Positions 48,001 to 57,194 of a stretch of DNA of 64,000 bases are shown here, piece after piece. The position numbers were made by a program, and so were the translations under genes. Under the pieces are notes generated by a model. It had not been told where the DNA came from. It was given only the letters and a program-made list of their open reading frames with translations, and made no database searches. The stretch comes from Pseudomonas sp. SLFW (lineage in GTDB: Bacteria > Pseudomonadota > Gammaproteobacteria > Pseudomonadales > Pseudomonadaceae): positions 1-64,000 of the forward strand of contig NZ_JAAAKW010000001.1 of NCBI RefSeq assembly GCF_009905615.1. Direction: 5' to 3'. The first letter of the stretch is position 1, and each line of letters opens with the position of its first letter.

Positions 48001-49020
48001 ATGACGTTGTCCCCTCTCAATCGACGCCGTTTCGAACGCTTCAAGGCCAACAAACGCGGCTGGTGGTCGCTGTGGCTGTTTCTCATCCTGTTCGGCCTGA
48101 GCCTCGGTGCCGAGCTGATCGCCAACGACAAACCGCTGATCGTGAAATACGACGGCCAATGGTTTTTCCCGGTGTTCGAGCGCTACCCCGAAACGACCTT
48201 CGGCGGCGAATTCCCGCTGGAAGCCAACTACAAGAGCCCGTACATCAAGGAGCTGATCGCGGCCAAAGACGGCTGGACGTTATGGGCGCCGATCCCGTTC
48301 AGCTACCAGAGCATCAACTACGACCTGAAAGTCCCGGCCCCTGCCCCGCCGTCCCGCGAGAATCTCTTCGGCACCGACGACCAGGGCCGTGATGTGCTGG
48401 CCCGGGTGATCTACGGTTTCCGCGTCTCGGTGCTGTTCGCCCTGACGCTGACGGTCCTTAGCTCGATCATCGGCGTCATCGCCGGAGCCTTGCAGGGCTT
48501 TTATGGCGGCTGGGTCGATCTGGTCGGCCAACGTTTTCTGGAAATCTGGTCGGGCCTGCCGGTGCTGTACCTGCTGATCATCCTCGCCAGCTTCGTGCAG
48601 CCCAACTTCTGGTGGCTGCTGGGCATCATGCTGCTGTTCTCGTGGATGAGCCTGGTGGATGTGGTGCGCGCCGAGTTCCTGCGCGGACGCAACCTCGAAT
48701 ACGTGCGCGCCGCCCGCGCCCTGGGCATGCAGAACGGCGCGATCATGTTCCGCCACATCCTGCCCAACGCCATGGTCTCGACCATGACCTTCATGCCGTT
48801 CATTCTCACCGGCGCGATCGGCACCCTTACCGCGCTGGACTTCCTGGGCTTCGGCCTGCCCGCCGGCTCGCCCTCGCTGGGCGAACTGGTCGCGCAGGGC
48901 AAATCCAACCTGCAAGCGCCGTGGCTGGGCATCAGTGCCTTTGCCGTGCTGGCGATCATGTTGAGTCTGCTGGTGTTCATCGGCGAATCCGCCCGTGACG
49001 CGTTCGACCCGAGGAAATGA
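48001..49020 (+). CDS. yejE: ABC transporter permease YejE
   Basis: 339 aa from the ATG at 48001; an open frame begins 13 codons earlier inside yejB. DppC-type permease: NRRRFERFKANKRGWWSLWLFL start, DDQGRDVLARVIYGFRVSVLFALTLT, EAA loop YVRAARALGMQNGAIMFRHILPNAM and the characteristic FLGFGLPAGSPSLGELVAQGKSN near the end. Partner of YejB in the inner membrane. Confidence 0.92.
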   Translation: MTLSPLNRRRFERFKANKRGWWSLWLFLILFGLSLGAELIANDKPLIVKYDGQWFFPVFERYPETTFGGEFPLEANYKSPYIKELIAAKDGWTLWAPIPFSYQSINYDLKVPAPAPPSRENLFGTDDQGRDVLARVIYGFRVSVLFALTLTVLSSIIGVIAGALQGFYGGWVDLVGQRFLEIWSGLPVLYLLIILASFVQPNFWWLLGIMLLFSWMSLVDVVRAEFLRGRNLEYVRAARALGMQNGAIMFRHILPNAMVSTMTFMPFILTGAIGTLTALDFLGFGLPAGSPSLGELVAQGKSNLQAPWLGISAFAVLAIMLSLLVFIGESARDAFDPRK

Positions 49021-49021
49021 G

Positions 49022-50632
49022 ATGAATCAGGACAATCTGATCGAAATCCGCAACCTGTCCGTCGAGTTCGTCACCGGCCAGAAAACCCAGCGTGTGGTCG
49101 AAGGCATCAGCTTTGACATCCGCAAGGGAGAAACCCTGGCGTTGGTCGGCGAAAGCGGATCGGGCAAGTCAGTCACCGCCCATTCGATCCTGCGACTGCT
49201 GCCCTACCCCTTGGCACGGCATCCGACCGGCACGATCCAGTACGCGGGCAACGAGCTGCTGACGGTCAGCGAGAAGCGCATGCGCGCCATCCGTGGCAAC
49301 CGCATTGCGATGATTTTCCAGGAGCCGATGACCTCGCTGAACCCGCTGCAATCCATCGAAAAGCAGATCAACGAAGTCCTGGGATTGCACAAAGGCCTGA
49401 CCGGCAAAGCGGCCACACGGCGCACGCTGGAGCTGCTGGAACTGGTGGGCATCCCTGAGCCGCTCAAACGCCTCAAAGCCCTGCCCCACGAGCTGTCAGG
49501 CGGCCAGCGGCAGCGGGTGATGATCGCAATGGCACTGGCGAATGAGCCGGAATTGCTGATCGCCGACGAGCCGACCACCGCGCTGGACGTCACGGTGCAG
49601 CTGAAAATCCTCAAGCTACTGAAAGAATTGCAGGCCCGACTGGGCATGGCATTGCTGCTGATCAGCCACGATTTGAACGTCGTTCGACAAATTGCCAACC
49701 GAGTATGTGTCATGCAGCGCGGTTGCATCGTCGAACAGGCATCGTGCGAAGAGCTGTTCCGCGCACCGCAGCATCCGTACACCAAAGAACTGCTCAGCGC
49801 CGAGCCCAAAGGCGGCCCGGCGAACAACGTGCCGGGCGCGCCGATGCTGGAAGTCGAAGACCTGAAAGTCTGGTTTCCGATCAAGAAAGGCGTGTTCAAG
49901 CGCACCGTCGATCACGTCAAGGCCGTGGACGGCATCCACTTCAGTCTGCCCAAGGGCCAGACGCTGGGGATCGTCGGCGAAAGCGGCTCGGGCAAATCGA
50001 CGTTGGGGCTGGCGATTCTCAGGTTGATTCGCAGCGAAGGCGAGATACGCTTTCAGGGCGATTCACTGGCCTGCCTCAAGCAGGATCAGGTGCGGCCGTT
50101 GCGGCGGCAGATGCAGGTGGTGTTTCAGGACCCGTTCGGCAGCCTGAGCCCGCGCATGTCGGTGTGTGACATCGTGGGCGAAGGCCTGCGGATTCACAAG
50201 ATCGGCACGCCGGTCGAGCAAGAGGCCGCGGTGATCGCGGCGCTCAAGGAAGTAGGCCTGGACCCGGAAACCCGGCACCGCTACCCCCATGAGTTTTCGG
50301 GCGGACAGCGGCAAAGGATCGCCATCGCACGGGCATTAGTGTTAAAACCGGCGCTGATTTTACTGGACGAGCCCACATCGGCCCTCGACCGGACTGTTCA
50401 GCGTCAAGTGGTGGAGCTTTTGCGCTCCCTGCAAACCAAGTACAACCTGACGTATTTGTTTATCAGCCATGACCTGGCGGTAGTCAAAGCGCTGAGCCAC
50501 CAACTGATGGTGGTCAAGCAAGGCCAAGTGGTCGAACAGGGTGTGGCAGAAGATATTTTCGCCGCACCGCAACATCCTTATACACAGCAGCTGCTGGAGG
50601 CCGCGTTTCTGGCCCCAGCAACTGTCGATTAA
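49022..50632 (+). CDS. yejF: ABC transporter ATP-binding protein YejF (fused double ATPase)
   Basis: 536 aa with two nucleotide-binding domains in one chain. NBD1: Walker A GESGSGKSV, signature LSGGQRQRVMIAMALA, Walker B LLIADEPTTALD. NBD2: Walker A GESGSGKST, signature FSGGQRQRIAIARALV, Walker B LILLDEPTSALD. Start at 49022, 1 nt after yejE. It powers the peptide importer. fabI follows after only 18 nt, with no terminator in between. Confidence 0.94.
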   Translation: MNQDNLIEIRNLSVEFVTGQKTQRVVEGISFDIRKGETLALVGESGSGKSVTAHSILRLLPYPLARHPTGTIQYAGNELLTVSEKRMRAIRGNRIAMIFQEPMTSLNPLQSIEKQINEVLGLHKGLTGKAATRRTLELLELVGIPEPLKRLKALPHELSGGQRQRVMIAMALANEPELLIADEPTTALDVTVQLKILKLLKELQARLGMALLLISHDLNVVRQIANRVCVMQRGCIVEQASCEELFRAPQHPYTKELLSAEPKGGPANNVPGAPMLEVEDLKVWFPIKKGVFKRTVDHVKAVDGIHFSLPKGQTLGIVGESGSGKSTLGLAILRLIRSEGEIRFQGDSLACLKQDQVRPLRRQMQVVFQDPFGSLSPRMSVCDIVGEGLRIHKIGTPVEQEAAVIAALKEVGLDPETRHRYPHEFSGGQRQRIAIARALVLKPALILLDEPTSALDRTVQRQVVELLRSLQTKYNLTYLFISHDLAVVKALSHQLMVVKQGQVVEQGVAEDIFAAPQHPYTQQLLEAAFLAPATVD

Positions 50633-50650
50633 CCTGAAGAGGAAAAAACC

Positions 50651-51445
50651 ATGGGTTTTCTCGCCGGTAAGCGCGTCCTGATCGTCGGTGTCGCCAGCAA
50701 ATTGTCCATCGCATCCGGTATCGCTGCCGCCATGCATCGCGAGGGCGCTGAGCTTGCCTTCACCTACCAGAACGAAAAACTCAAAGGCCGCGTCGAAGAA
50801 TTCGCAGCGGGCTGGGGTTCGAACGCTGATCTGTGCTTCCCTTGCGACGTCGCCAGCGACGAAGAAATCGCCAAGGTTTTCGAAGAACTGAGCAAGAAGT
50901 GGGACGGCCTGGACTGCATCGTGCACTCCGTCGGCTTCGCCCCGGGCGACCAACTGGACGGCGACTTCACCCAAGCCACCACCCGTGACGGTTTCCGCAT
51001 CGCCCACGACATCAGCGCCTACAGCTTCGTGGCCCTGGCCAAAGCCGGTCGTGAACTGATGAAAGGCCGCAACGGCAGCCTGCTGACCCTGTCGTACCTG
51101 GGCGCCGAGCGCACCATGCCGAACTACAACGTGATGGGCATGGCCAAGGCCAGCCTGGAAGCCGGTGTTCGTTATCTGGCCCGCAGCCTCGGCCCGGACG
51201 GCACTCGTGTTAACGCGGTGTCGGCCGGTCCGATCCGCACCCTCGCCGCTTCCGGCATCAAAAACTTCCGCAAAATGCTGGACGCCAACGAAGCGCAAAC
51301 CCCGCTGCGCCGCAACGTCACCATTGACGAAGTGGGCAACGCAGGCGCGTTCCTGTGCTCGGACCTGGCGTCCGGCGTGAGCGGCGAGATCATGTATGTC
51401 GACGGTGGTTTCAACACCACGGCGATGGGTGATCTGGAAGGCTGA
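50651..51445 (+). CDS. fabI: Enoyl-ACP reductase (NADH), FabI
   Basis: 264 aa. FabI pattern: [31 protein letters not shown] cofactor region, [12 protein letters not shown] (Gly95 at the triclosan-contact position), catalytic Tyr149, Tyr159 and Lys166 in [20 protein letters not shown]. It reduces trans-2-enoyl-ACP in the last step of fatty-acid elongation. The start is close behind yejF (18 nt, ribosome site AAGAGGA), so part of its transcripts may come from the yej operon. A strong terminator follows. Confidence 0.95.
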   Translation: MGFLAGKRVLIVGVASKLSIASGIAAAMHREGAELAFTYQNEKLKGRVEEFAAGWGSNADLCFPCDVASDEEIAKVFEELSKKWDGLDCIVHSVGFAPGDQLDGDFTQATTRDGFRIAHDISAYSFVALAKAGRELMKGRNGSLLTLSYLGAERTMPNYNVMGMAKASLEAGVRYLARSLGPDGTRVNAVSAGPIRTLAASGIKNFRKMLDANEAQTPLRRNVTIDEVGNAGAFLCSDLASGVSGEIMYVDGGFNTTAMGDLEG

Positions 51446-51470
51446 TCTTTTAAGCTTTGCGCGATAACTG

Positions 51471-51507
51471 AAAAGCCCCGGTTCTCTCGAACCGGGGCTT
51501 TTTTGTT
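51471..51507 (+). terminator. Rho-independent terminator after fabI
   Basis: Stem AAAAGCCCCGGTTC with its complement around a short loop, then TTTTTTGTTTT. Well placed 26 bases after the fabI stop. Confidence 0.93.
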
Positions 51508-51525
51508 TTAGGGGCTGACGCTGTA

Positions 51526-51598
51526 CCTGTGGGAGCGAATTCATTCGCGATGGGCCGGTACATGAACCCTCCTTCGCGAATGAATTCGCTCCCACAGG
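51526..51598. repeat. REP doublet
   Basis: CCTGTGGGAGCGAATTCATT arm and exact complement ending at 51598, with a shorter spacer than other doublets in the window. It lies just downstream of the fabI terminator. Confidence 0.9.
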
Positions 51599-51642
51599 AT
51601 CATTCACCGATCTTCCTCGCGCCAGCCTCAGCTCTTGAGCTT

Positions 51643-51672
51643 GATCTTGATCTTGATCTTGATCTTGATCTT
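51643..51672. repeat. Hexanucleotide tandem repeat (GATCTT x5)
   Basis: Five exact GATCTT units, preceded by one degenerate GAGCTT. It stands 14 bases before repeat copy 3, the same relation as the AAAGCC array has to copy 1. Confidence 0.92.
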
Positions 51673-51686
51673 GGGACGCGCCCTCA

Positions 51687-51917
51687 CAGACACCGCAGAA
51701 CTCGACTTGGGTGCAGGCCGAACGCAGGCGGCGCGGAGTGGGTCGAGCGGCAGGGATGCCGCGAGAGCGCCGCAAGGACATGGATGACCGTTCGGCGCGG
51801 GCCCACGGAGCGTTGCCGGAGTGAGGGAACTTCGACGAAGCCGAAGCCAAACCAGGAGCAGGGCCTTTTGGTTACTTTTTGGCTCTTGAAAAAGTGACCC
51901 GCTGTAAGAGCGGAACC
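51687..51917 (+). repeat. Pseudomonas-type intergenic repeat, copy 3
   Basis: Full copy from CAGACACCGC to GAGCGGAACC, aligning with 411-645. Antisense frames here encode nothing recognisable. It lies in the 604-base convergent gap between fabI and ppiD, all of which is accounted for by terminators, REP, hexamer array and this repeat. Confidence 0.88.
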
Positions 51918-51989
51918 GACACCGGCGCCACCCATGGCAACGGATATGCCCCCATCCCAACGCCACTTCAAAATCTAAAATCCAAAAAC

Positions 51990-52024
51990 AAAAAAGCCCC
52001 GACTCTCACGAGCCGGGGCTTTTT
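51990..52024 (-). terminator. Rho-independent terminator after ppiD
   Basis: On the minus strand AAAAGCCCCGGCTC pairs with GAGTCGGGGCTTTTTT, followed by a T-rich run. It lies 26 bases after the ppiD stop and is symmetric enough to work in both directions. Confidence 0.9.
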
Positions 52025-52049
52025 GTTTTTCAGCAGGTATTACGACGGA

Positions 52050-53924
52050 TCAGTACTTCTCGATCTTCGCAGCCGATTGCAGCTGTGCCTGATACGACTC
52101 GAAGTCCTGACGTCCCTCACGGGACGCGAGGAAGCGACGGTACTGGGTCTTCTCGGCATCAGTCGCCGGAGCGGCCTGATTCACGCCATTGAGGCGCACC
52201 ACCACGAAGCTGCCATCGGCAGCGGTCAGGCTGGCGTAAGCCGGCTTATCCTTGCCCTCAGGCTTAGGCATGCGGAACAGCGCCTGCAGCACCTGAGGGT
52301 CTACACCCTCTTGGCCACGAGAACCGGCTTCGACAACTTTCCAGCTCTGGCCTTCCTGTTTGGTCGCGGTGTACGGCACCTTGCCATCGCGCAACCCGGC
52401 CAGCAGCGCTTCGCCCTTGCCCTTGACTGCATCGCTGGCGTGGTTCTTGACCAGTTGCGCGCGAATGGCGTTAGAAACGGCTTCCAGCGGCAATTGTTCA
52501 GGTTGACGGTGCTCTTTCACGTGCACCACCACTACCGTTTCAGGATCGAGTTCCAGCGCCGAGCTGTTGGAACCCTCTTCCATCACTTCAGGGCTAAACG
52601 CGGCCTGGATCACAGCGCGGTTTGCTGCGACGCCTTCGCCACCTTCACGGCCGAACGGCGCCGTGGTCTGAACCTTCAGGCCCAGGTCCTGTGCAGGTTG
52701 CGACAGATCGGACGCTTCGTACGCCGCATCCTGCAATTTCTTGCTGGCGTCGACATATTGCTGCTCGACCTGCAGCGATTTCAGCTCGTGGGTCAGTTTG
52801 TCTTTCAGGCTGGCGAAGGTCGGCACCGACGGCGCTTCAACACCTAGCAATTTGATCAGGTGCCAGCCGAACTGGCTCTTGACCGGGGCGGACACCTGGT
52901 CCTTGTTCAACGCATACAGCGCGTCTTCGAAGCTCGGGTCGTATACGCCCTTGCCTGCATAACCGAGATCACCGCCTTTGCCTGACGAACCCGGGTCTTG
53001 CGAGAACTCTTTGGCCAGTGCCGCGAAGTCTTCACCCTTGGCCAGACGCTGCTGGATCTCTTCGATCTTCGCCTTCGCCTGTGCGTCGGTGGTTTTGTCG
53101 TTGACCTCGATCAGGATGTGCGCCGCACGACGCTGCTCGGCCAGGTTGGCGATCTCTTTCTGGTAGGCGGCCTGAAGGTCTTCGTCCTTCACCGACACCT
53201 TGTCGAAGAACGACGACTTTTTCAGCTCGATGTAATCCAGGACCACTTGCTCAGGGCTCAAGAATTCCTTGGCGTGCTGGTCGTAGTGCGCCTTGATTTC
53301 GTCGTCAGTGACTTTCACGTTGGACGGATCGGCGGGCAGAGTCAGCGTCGCGAAATCGCGAGTCTGTTTTTCCAGACGGGCGAACGCATCGACCTGAGCG
53401 TCGGTGACAAAAGCACTGCCGCCGATGCCTGCGCGAATCTGCCCGATCAGCATTTCCTGACCCAGAATCTGGCGGAATTGCAGACGGCTGTAACCCAACT
53501 GACGGACGACCTGATCGAAACGGTCAGCATTGAATTTGCCGTCGACCTGAAATTCGGGCGTCATCAGGATCTGCTGATCCAGCGCCGCTTCCGAGAAGCC
53601 AAACTTGGCATCCGCTGCGCCCTGCAGCAGCAGCTTGCGATCGATCAGGCCCTTGAGCGCCGACTCCCGCAGCATCTGTTCATTGAGCATCGCCGGATCG
53701 AAATCCTTGCCCAACTGTTGCACGAGCTGGCGGCGTTGCATCTCAACGGCCTGACCCAGGTCGGTCTGAGTGATTTCGTCACCGTTGACCTTTGCCGCGT
53801 CCTGGCTGTGGCTGGTGGCCCTGAAAATGGCATCGAAACCCGTCAGCGCCATCAGCGCCATGACAACGCCGATGATGGTCTTGGCAATCCAGCCTTGTGA
53901 ATTGTCCCTGATATTCTGCAGCAT
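52050..53924 (-). CDS. ppiD: Periplasmic folding factor PpiD (peptidyl-prolyl isomerase family)
   Basis: 624 aa. Single N-terminal membrane anchor (about 14-34, TIIGVVMALMALTGFDAIF), SurA-like N-terminal chaperone domain, and a parvulin-type PPIase domain at about 265-360 (RRAAHILIEVND, GEDFAALAKEFSQDPGSSGKGGDLGYAGKGVYDPSFEDAL, SQFGWHLIKLL). It assists folding of proteins leaving the Sec translocon. Catalytic activity of PpiD parvulin domains is weak or absent in E. coli. Downstream of hupB, as in other pseudomonads. Confidence 0.93.
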   Translation of the reverse strand: MLQNIRDNSQGWIAKTIIGVVMALMALTGFDAIFRATSHSQDAAKVNGDEITQTDLGQAVEMQRRQLVQQLGKDFDPAMLNEQMLRESALKGLIDRKLLLQGAADAKFGFSEAALDQQILMTPEFQVDGKFNADRFDQVVRQLGYSRLQFRQILGQEMLIGQIRAGIGGSAFVTDAQVDAFARLEKQTRDFATLTLPADPSNVKVTDDEIKAHYDQHAKEFLSPEQVVLDYIELKKSSFFDKVSVKDEDLQAAYQKEIANLAEQRRAAHILIEVNDKTTDAQAKAKIEEIQQRLAKGEDFAALAKEFSQDPGSSGKGGDLGYAGKGVYDPSFEDALYALNKDQVSAPVKSQFGWHLIKLLGVEAPSVPTFASLKDKLTHELKSLQVEQQYVDASKKLQDAAYEASDLSQPAQDLGLKVQTTAPFGREGGEGVAANRAVIQAAFSPEVMEEGSNSSALELDPETVVVVHVKEHRQPEQLPLEAVSNAIRAQLVKNHASDAVKGKGEALLAGLRDGKVPYTATKQEGQSWKVVEAGSRGQEGVDPQVLQALFRMPKPEGKDKPAYASLTAADGSFVVVRLNGVNQAAPATDAEKTQYRRFLASREGRQDFESYQAQLQSAAKIEKY

Positions 53925-54002
53925 GCGTCCCCCAGAGGGTTGTACTCAACTCACCAAGCTGCGACACACGGAGCGGAGCGTGGGTGTATTCCGGATAGAA
54001 GA

Positions 54003-54026
54003 AAGGCGCATCCGAGGATGCGCCTT
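54003..54026 (-). terminator. Terminator downstream of hupB
   Basis: AAGGCGCATCC pairs with GGATGCGCCTT; on the minus strand it is followed by TTCTTCTATC, a moderately T-rich tail. It is about 160 bases beyond the hupB stop and just upstream of ppiD, separating the two transcripts. Confidence 0.7.
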
Positions 54027-54184
54027 CTCGTAACTTTCAAAAACGGGCATAACAGGCGAAGCGGACAGGGTTCGATGTTGCGTTCCCTGGGGGTGACAGG
54101 CCAGCGCTTGACCAACCGCACTTGCCGCTTCACGCCCGGAACAGAGGTAACGCTGTCCCGGACGGGCAAAGGTAACGAAGAAAC

Positions 54185-54457
54185 TTAGTTGACCGCTTCT
54201 TTCAGCGCTTTACCGGCTTTGAAGCCTGGCTTCTTGGCGGCAGCGATTTGCAGTGCCTTGCCAGTCTGAGGGTTGCGGCCGGTACGGGCAGGACGATCAG
54301 TTACGGAGAAAGTGCCGAAGCCAACCAGTACAACGGAGTCGCCAGCCTTAAGAGCGCCAGTGACGGATTCGATTACTGCGTCCAGCGCACGGCCAGCAGC
54401 AGCTTTCGGGATGTCAGCGGATGCGGCGATAGCATCAATCAGTTCCGACTTGTTCAC
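54185..54457 (-). CDS. hupB: HU-beta nucleoid protein
   Basis: 90 aa, standard HU length. [22 protein letters not shown] start, [22 protein letters not shown] (the DNA-binding arm with the conserved Pro) and [14 protein letters not shown] end. Small basic dimer that bends and constrains DNA. It lies between lon and ppiD in the usual order and has its own promoter with a leader of about 107 nt. Confidence 0.95.
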   Translation of the reverse strand: MNKSELIDAIAASADIPKAAAGRALDAVIESVTGALKAGDSVVLVGFGTFSVTDRPARTGRNPQTGKALQIAAAKKPGFKAGKALKEAVN

Positions 54458-54570
54458 TCTAAGTCCCCTTATATCTATCTATATTGAGTATATTTTCTAA
54501 GTTTTTTGGTGTTGCCAAACGAACGCTATGTGGCCTGCCTATAAGGACAGTTTGGGCTTGAAGAGCCGCT

Positions 54571-54599
54571 TTATAACAAGGGCTCTAAAAAGCTGTCAA
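54571..54599 (-). promoter_or_regulatory. Sigma-70 promoter of hupB
   Basis: On the minus strand a perfect TTGACA (54594-54599) is separated by 17 nt from TTATAA (54571-54576). It starts only 16 bases beyond the lon stop, so no terminator stem for lon is evident between them. Confidence 0.75.
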
Positions 54600-54614
54600 G
54601 GAAGGCCCCACGGA

Positions 54615-57011
54615 CTAATGCGTGCTAATTCTTTCCTTAGACTCAGACTCGCGTTTTTCATCCTTTGCAACCATCTCCGGAGCCACATCCGGCAAGGGCT
54701 CCGGCGCGTATTGCAGCGCAATTTGCAGGACTTCGTCAATCCATTTAACAGGTTTGATTTGCAGGTCTGCCTTGATGTTGTCAGGAATTTCCTTCAAATC
54801 GCGTACGTTTTCTTCCGGAATGATCACCGTTTTAATTCCGCCACGGTGTGCGGCCAGCAGTTTTTCCTTCAAACCGCCAATCGCCAGCACTTGACCACGC
54901 AAGGTGATTTCACCGGTCATGGCCACATCGGCACGCACAGGGATCTGTGTCAGCGCCGAAACCAGTGCCGTGCACATGCCTACACCCGCGCTAGGGCCGT
55001 CTTTGGGCGTCGCCCCTTCCGGCATGTGGATATGCGTGTCGCGCTTCTCGTGGAAGTCCAGGGGGATGCCCAGGCTCTTCGCCCGACTGCGCACCACCGT
55101 GAGCGCCGCAGTGATCGATTCGACCATGACGTCGCCCAGCGAACCGGTCTTGATCAACTGCCCCTTACCCGGCACCACGGCCGCTTCGATGGTCAGCAAT
55201 TCGCCGCCCACTTGCGTCCACGCCAAGCCAGTCACTTGACCGATCTGATCCTGCTGCTCGGCCAGGCCGTAGCGGAATTTACGCACACCAAGGAAGTTTT
55301 CCAGCATCGCAGCGGTGACCACGACAGTGAAACGCTTCTCGCCAGCGTGCTCTTTGACCGCCTTGCGGCAGACTTTGGCGATCTGACGCTCCAGACTCCG
55401 CACACCCGCTTCACGCGTGTAGTACCGGATAATGTCGCGTATGGCCTCTTCTTCGAACTCGATTTCACCTTTTTTCAGGCCGTTGGCAGCGATCTGCTTG
55501 GGCGAGAGGTACTTGGTGGCGATATTGATTTTCTCGTCTTCGGTGTAACCCGGCAGACGAATCACTTCCATACGGTCCAGCAAGGCCGCTGGAATGTTCA
55601 TCGAGTTGGCGGTGCAGAGGAACATCACATCCGACAGGTCGTAATCGACCTCCAGGTAGTGATCGTTGAAGTTGTGGTTCTGCTCGGGATCGAGCACTTC
55701 AAGCAGCGCCGACGCCGGGTCACCGCGCATGTCGCTGCCCATCTTGTCGATTTCGTCGAGCAGGAACAGTGGGTTGCGCACGCCGACCTTGGTCATCTTC
55801 TGGATCAGACGACCCGGCATCGAGCCGATGTACGTCCGACGGTGACCACGAATTTCAGCTTCGTCACGCACACCACCCAAGGCCATGCGCACGAACTTGC
55901 GGTTGGTGGCGTGTGCGATCGACTCGGCCAGCGAGGTCTTGCCCACGCCAGGCGGACCGACCAGACACAGCACCGGACCACGAATCTTCTTCACACGCTT
56001 TTGCACGGCGAGGTATTCGAGAATCCGCTCTTTGACTTCTTCCAGACCGTAATGGTCAGCGTCGAGGATGTCCTCGGCCCGTGCGAGGTCCAGACGCACC
56101 TTGCTCTGAGCCTTCCACGGCACCTGCACCAGCCAGTCGATGTAAGAACGCACGACGGTGGCTTCAGCCGACATGGGCGACATCTGTTTCAGCTTGTTCA
56201 GCTCGGCAGTGGCCTTGGTCATGGCGTCTTTCGGCAGGCCAGCCGCATCGATGCGCTTTTTCAGCTCTTCGATTTCGTTGTGGCCTTCGTCGCTGTCGCC
56301 AAGCTCTTTCTGAATGGCCTTCATCTGCTCATTCAGGTAGTACTCGCGCTGGCTACGCTCCATTTGTTTCTTCACACGACCGCGAATGCGTTTCTCGACC
56401 TGCAACAGATCGATTTCGGCATCCAACAGGGCGAGCACGTGTTCGACACGGGCGCCCAGGTCGATGATTTCGAGGATTTCCTGCTTCTGCTCGATCTTCA
56501 GCGCCATGTGCGCGGCCATGGTGTCGACCAGACGGCCAGGCTCATCGATGCTGTTGAGCGACGACAGGACTTCAGCCGGGACTTTTTTGCCAAGCTGCAC
56601 ATATTGCTCGAACTGCGACAGCAGGCTGCGCACGAACACTTCGGATTCACGGTCTGGCGCTTCGACTTCGTCGATCAACGCCACTTCGGCGCGGCAATGG
56701 CCGTCCACTTCGATGAAACGCTCAACGGAGCCGCGCTGCTCGCCTTCGACCAACACTTTGACGGTGCCGTCCGGGAGCTTGAGCAGCTGCAATACGGTTG
56801 CAATGGTCCCTACGCTATAAAGGGCGTCTTCACCGGGATCATCGTCTGCAGGATTTCTTTGCGCGAGCAGCAGGATCTGCTTGTCACCGGTCATCGCAGC
56901 CTCAAGGGCCTCGATCGACTTCTCGCGCCCCACGAACAGTGGGATCACCATGTGCGGATACACCACGACATCACGCAATGGCAAAAGAGGCAGTTCAATG
57001 GTCGTCTTCAT
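54615..57011 (-). CDS. lon: ATP-dependent protease Lon
   Basis: 798 aa. N-terminal substrate-binding domain ([30 protein letters not shown]), AAA+ module with Walker [11 protein letters not shown] and Walker [11 protein letters not shown], and a C-terminal serine-lysine protease with Ser674 in [11 protein letters not shown] and Lys717 in [14 protein letters not shown]. Degrades misfolded and regulatory proteins. The C-terminal tail is Glu/Lys-rich and longer than in E. coli Lon. A sigma-32-type promoter lies 60-90 bases upstream. Confidence 0.96.
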   Translation of the reverse strand: MKTTIELPLLPLRDVVVYPHMVIPLFVGREKSIEALEAAMTGDKQILLLAQRNPADDDPGEDALYSVGTIATVLQLLKLPDGTVKVLVEGEQRGSVERFIEVDGHCRAEVALIDEVEAPDRESEVFVRSLLSQFEQYVQLGKKVPAEVLSSLNSIDEPGRLVDTMAAHMALKIEQKQEILEIIDLGARVEHVLALLDAEIDLLQVEKRIRGRVKKQMERSQREYYLNEQMKAIQKELGDSDEGHNEIEELKKRIDAAGLPKDAMTKATAELNKLKQMSPMSAEATVVRSYIDWLVQVPWKAQSKVRLDLARAEDILDADHYGLEEVKERILEYLAVQKRVKKIRGPVLCLVGPPGVGKTSLAESIAHATNRKFVRMALGGVRDEAEIRGHRRTYIGSMPGRLIQKMTKVGVRNPLFLLDEIDKMGSDMRGDPASALLEVLDPEQNHNFNDHYLEVDYDLSDVMFLCTANSMNIPAALLDRMEVIRLPGYTEDEKINIATKYLSPKQIAANGLKKGEIEFEEEAIRDIIRYYTREAGVRSLERQIAKVCRKAVKEHAGEKRFTVVVTAAMLENFLGVRKFRYGLAEQQDQIGQVTGLAWTQVGGELLTIEAAVVPGKGQLIKTGSLGDVMVESITAALTVVRSRAKSLGIPLDFHEKRDTHIHMPEGATPKDGPSAGVGMCTALVSALTQIPVRADVAMTGEITLRGQVLAIGGLKEKLLAAHRGGIKTVIIPEENVRDLKEIPDNIKADLQIKPVKWIDEVLQIALQYAPEPLPDVAPEMVAKDEKRESESKERISTH

Positions 57012-57069
57012 GATTTCGCCTCTACGGCGGCCTTAAGGCCATGGACAGATAGAAATGAGCTGAAAACCA

Positions 57070-57098
57070 AGATGGGGGTACCGATTCAAAAAAACAAG
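57070..57098 (-). promoter_or_regulatory. Heat-shock (sigma-32) promoter of lon
   Basis: Minus strand CTTGTTT (57092-57098), spacer of 14 nt, CCCCATCT (57070-57077). The sigma-32 consensus is CTTGAAA-N13-15-CCCCATNT, so the -10 is exact and the -35 matches in its essential CTTG. Confidence 0.8.
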
Positions 57099-57137
57099 CG
57101 CCGGTTCGAGTTAATGCGAAAGGAGCCCTTGAAACGC

Positions 57138-57160
57138 AAAAAGGGCCCGAGGGCCCTTTT
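57138..57160 (-). terminator. Terminator after clpX
   Basis: AAAAGGGCCC, loop TCG, GGGCCCTTTTT on the minus strand. It is 34 bases past the clpX stop and upstream of the lon promoter, so lon is transcribed independently. Confidence 0.88.
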
Positions 57161-57194
57161 CGTTTTCCAGTTGCCCGGTGCGAAGCCGCAAGGC

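Noticed and set aside
46836..48131. 431-codon minus-strand frame opposite yejB
   Set aside because: Antisense shadow of yejB and the end of the second solute-binding gene; Gln/His/Asp-rich with no family signature.
50360..51850. 496-codon minus-strand frame containing a DQDQDQDQ stretch
   Set aside because: It lies antisense to fabI and the end of yejF and reads through the REP, GATCTT array and repeat copy 3. The DQ repeat is only the hexamer translated.
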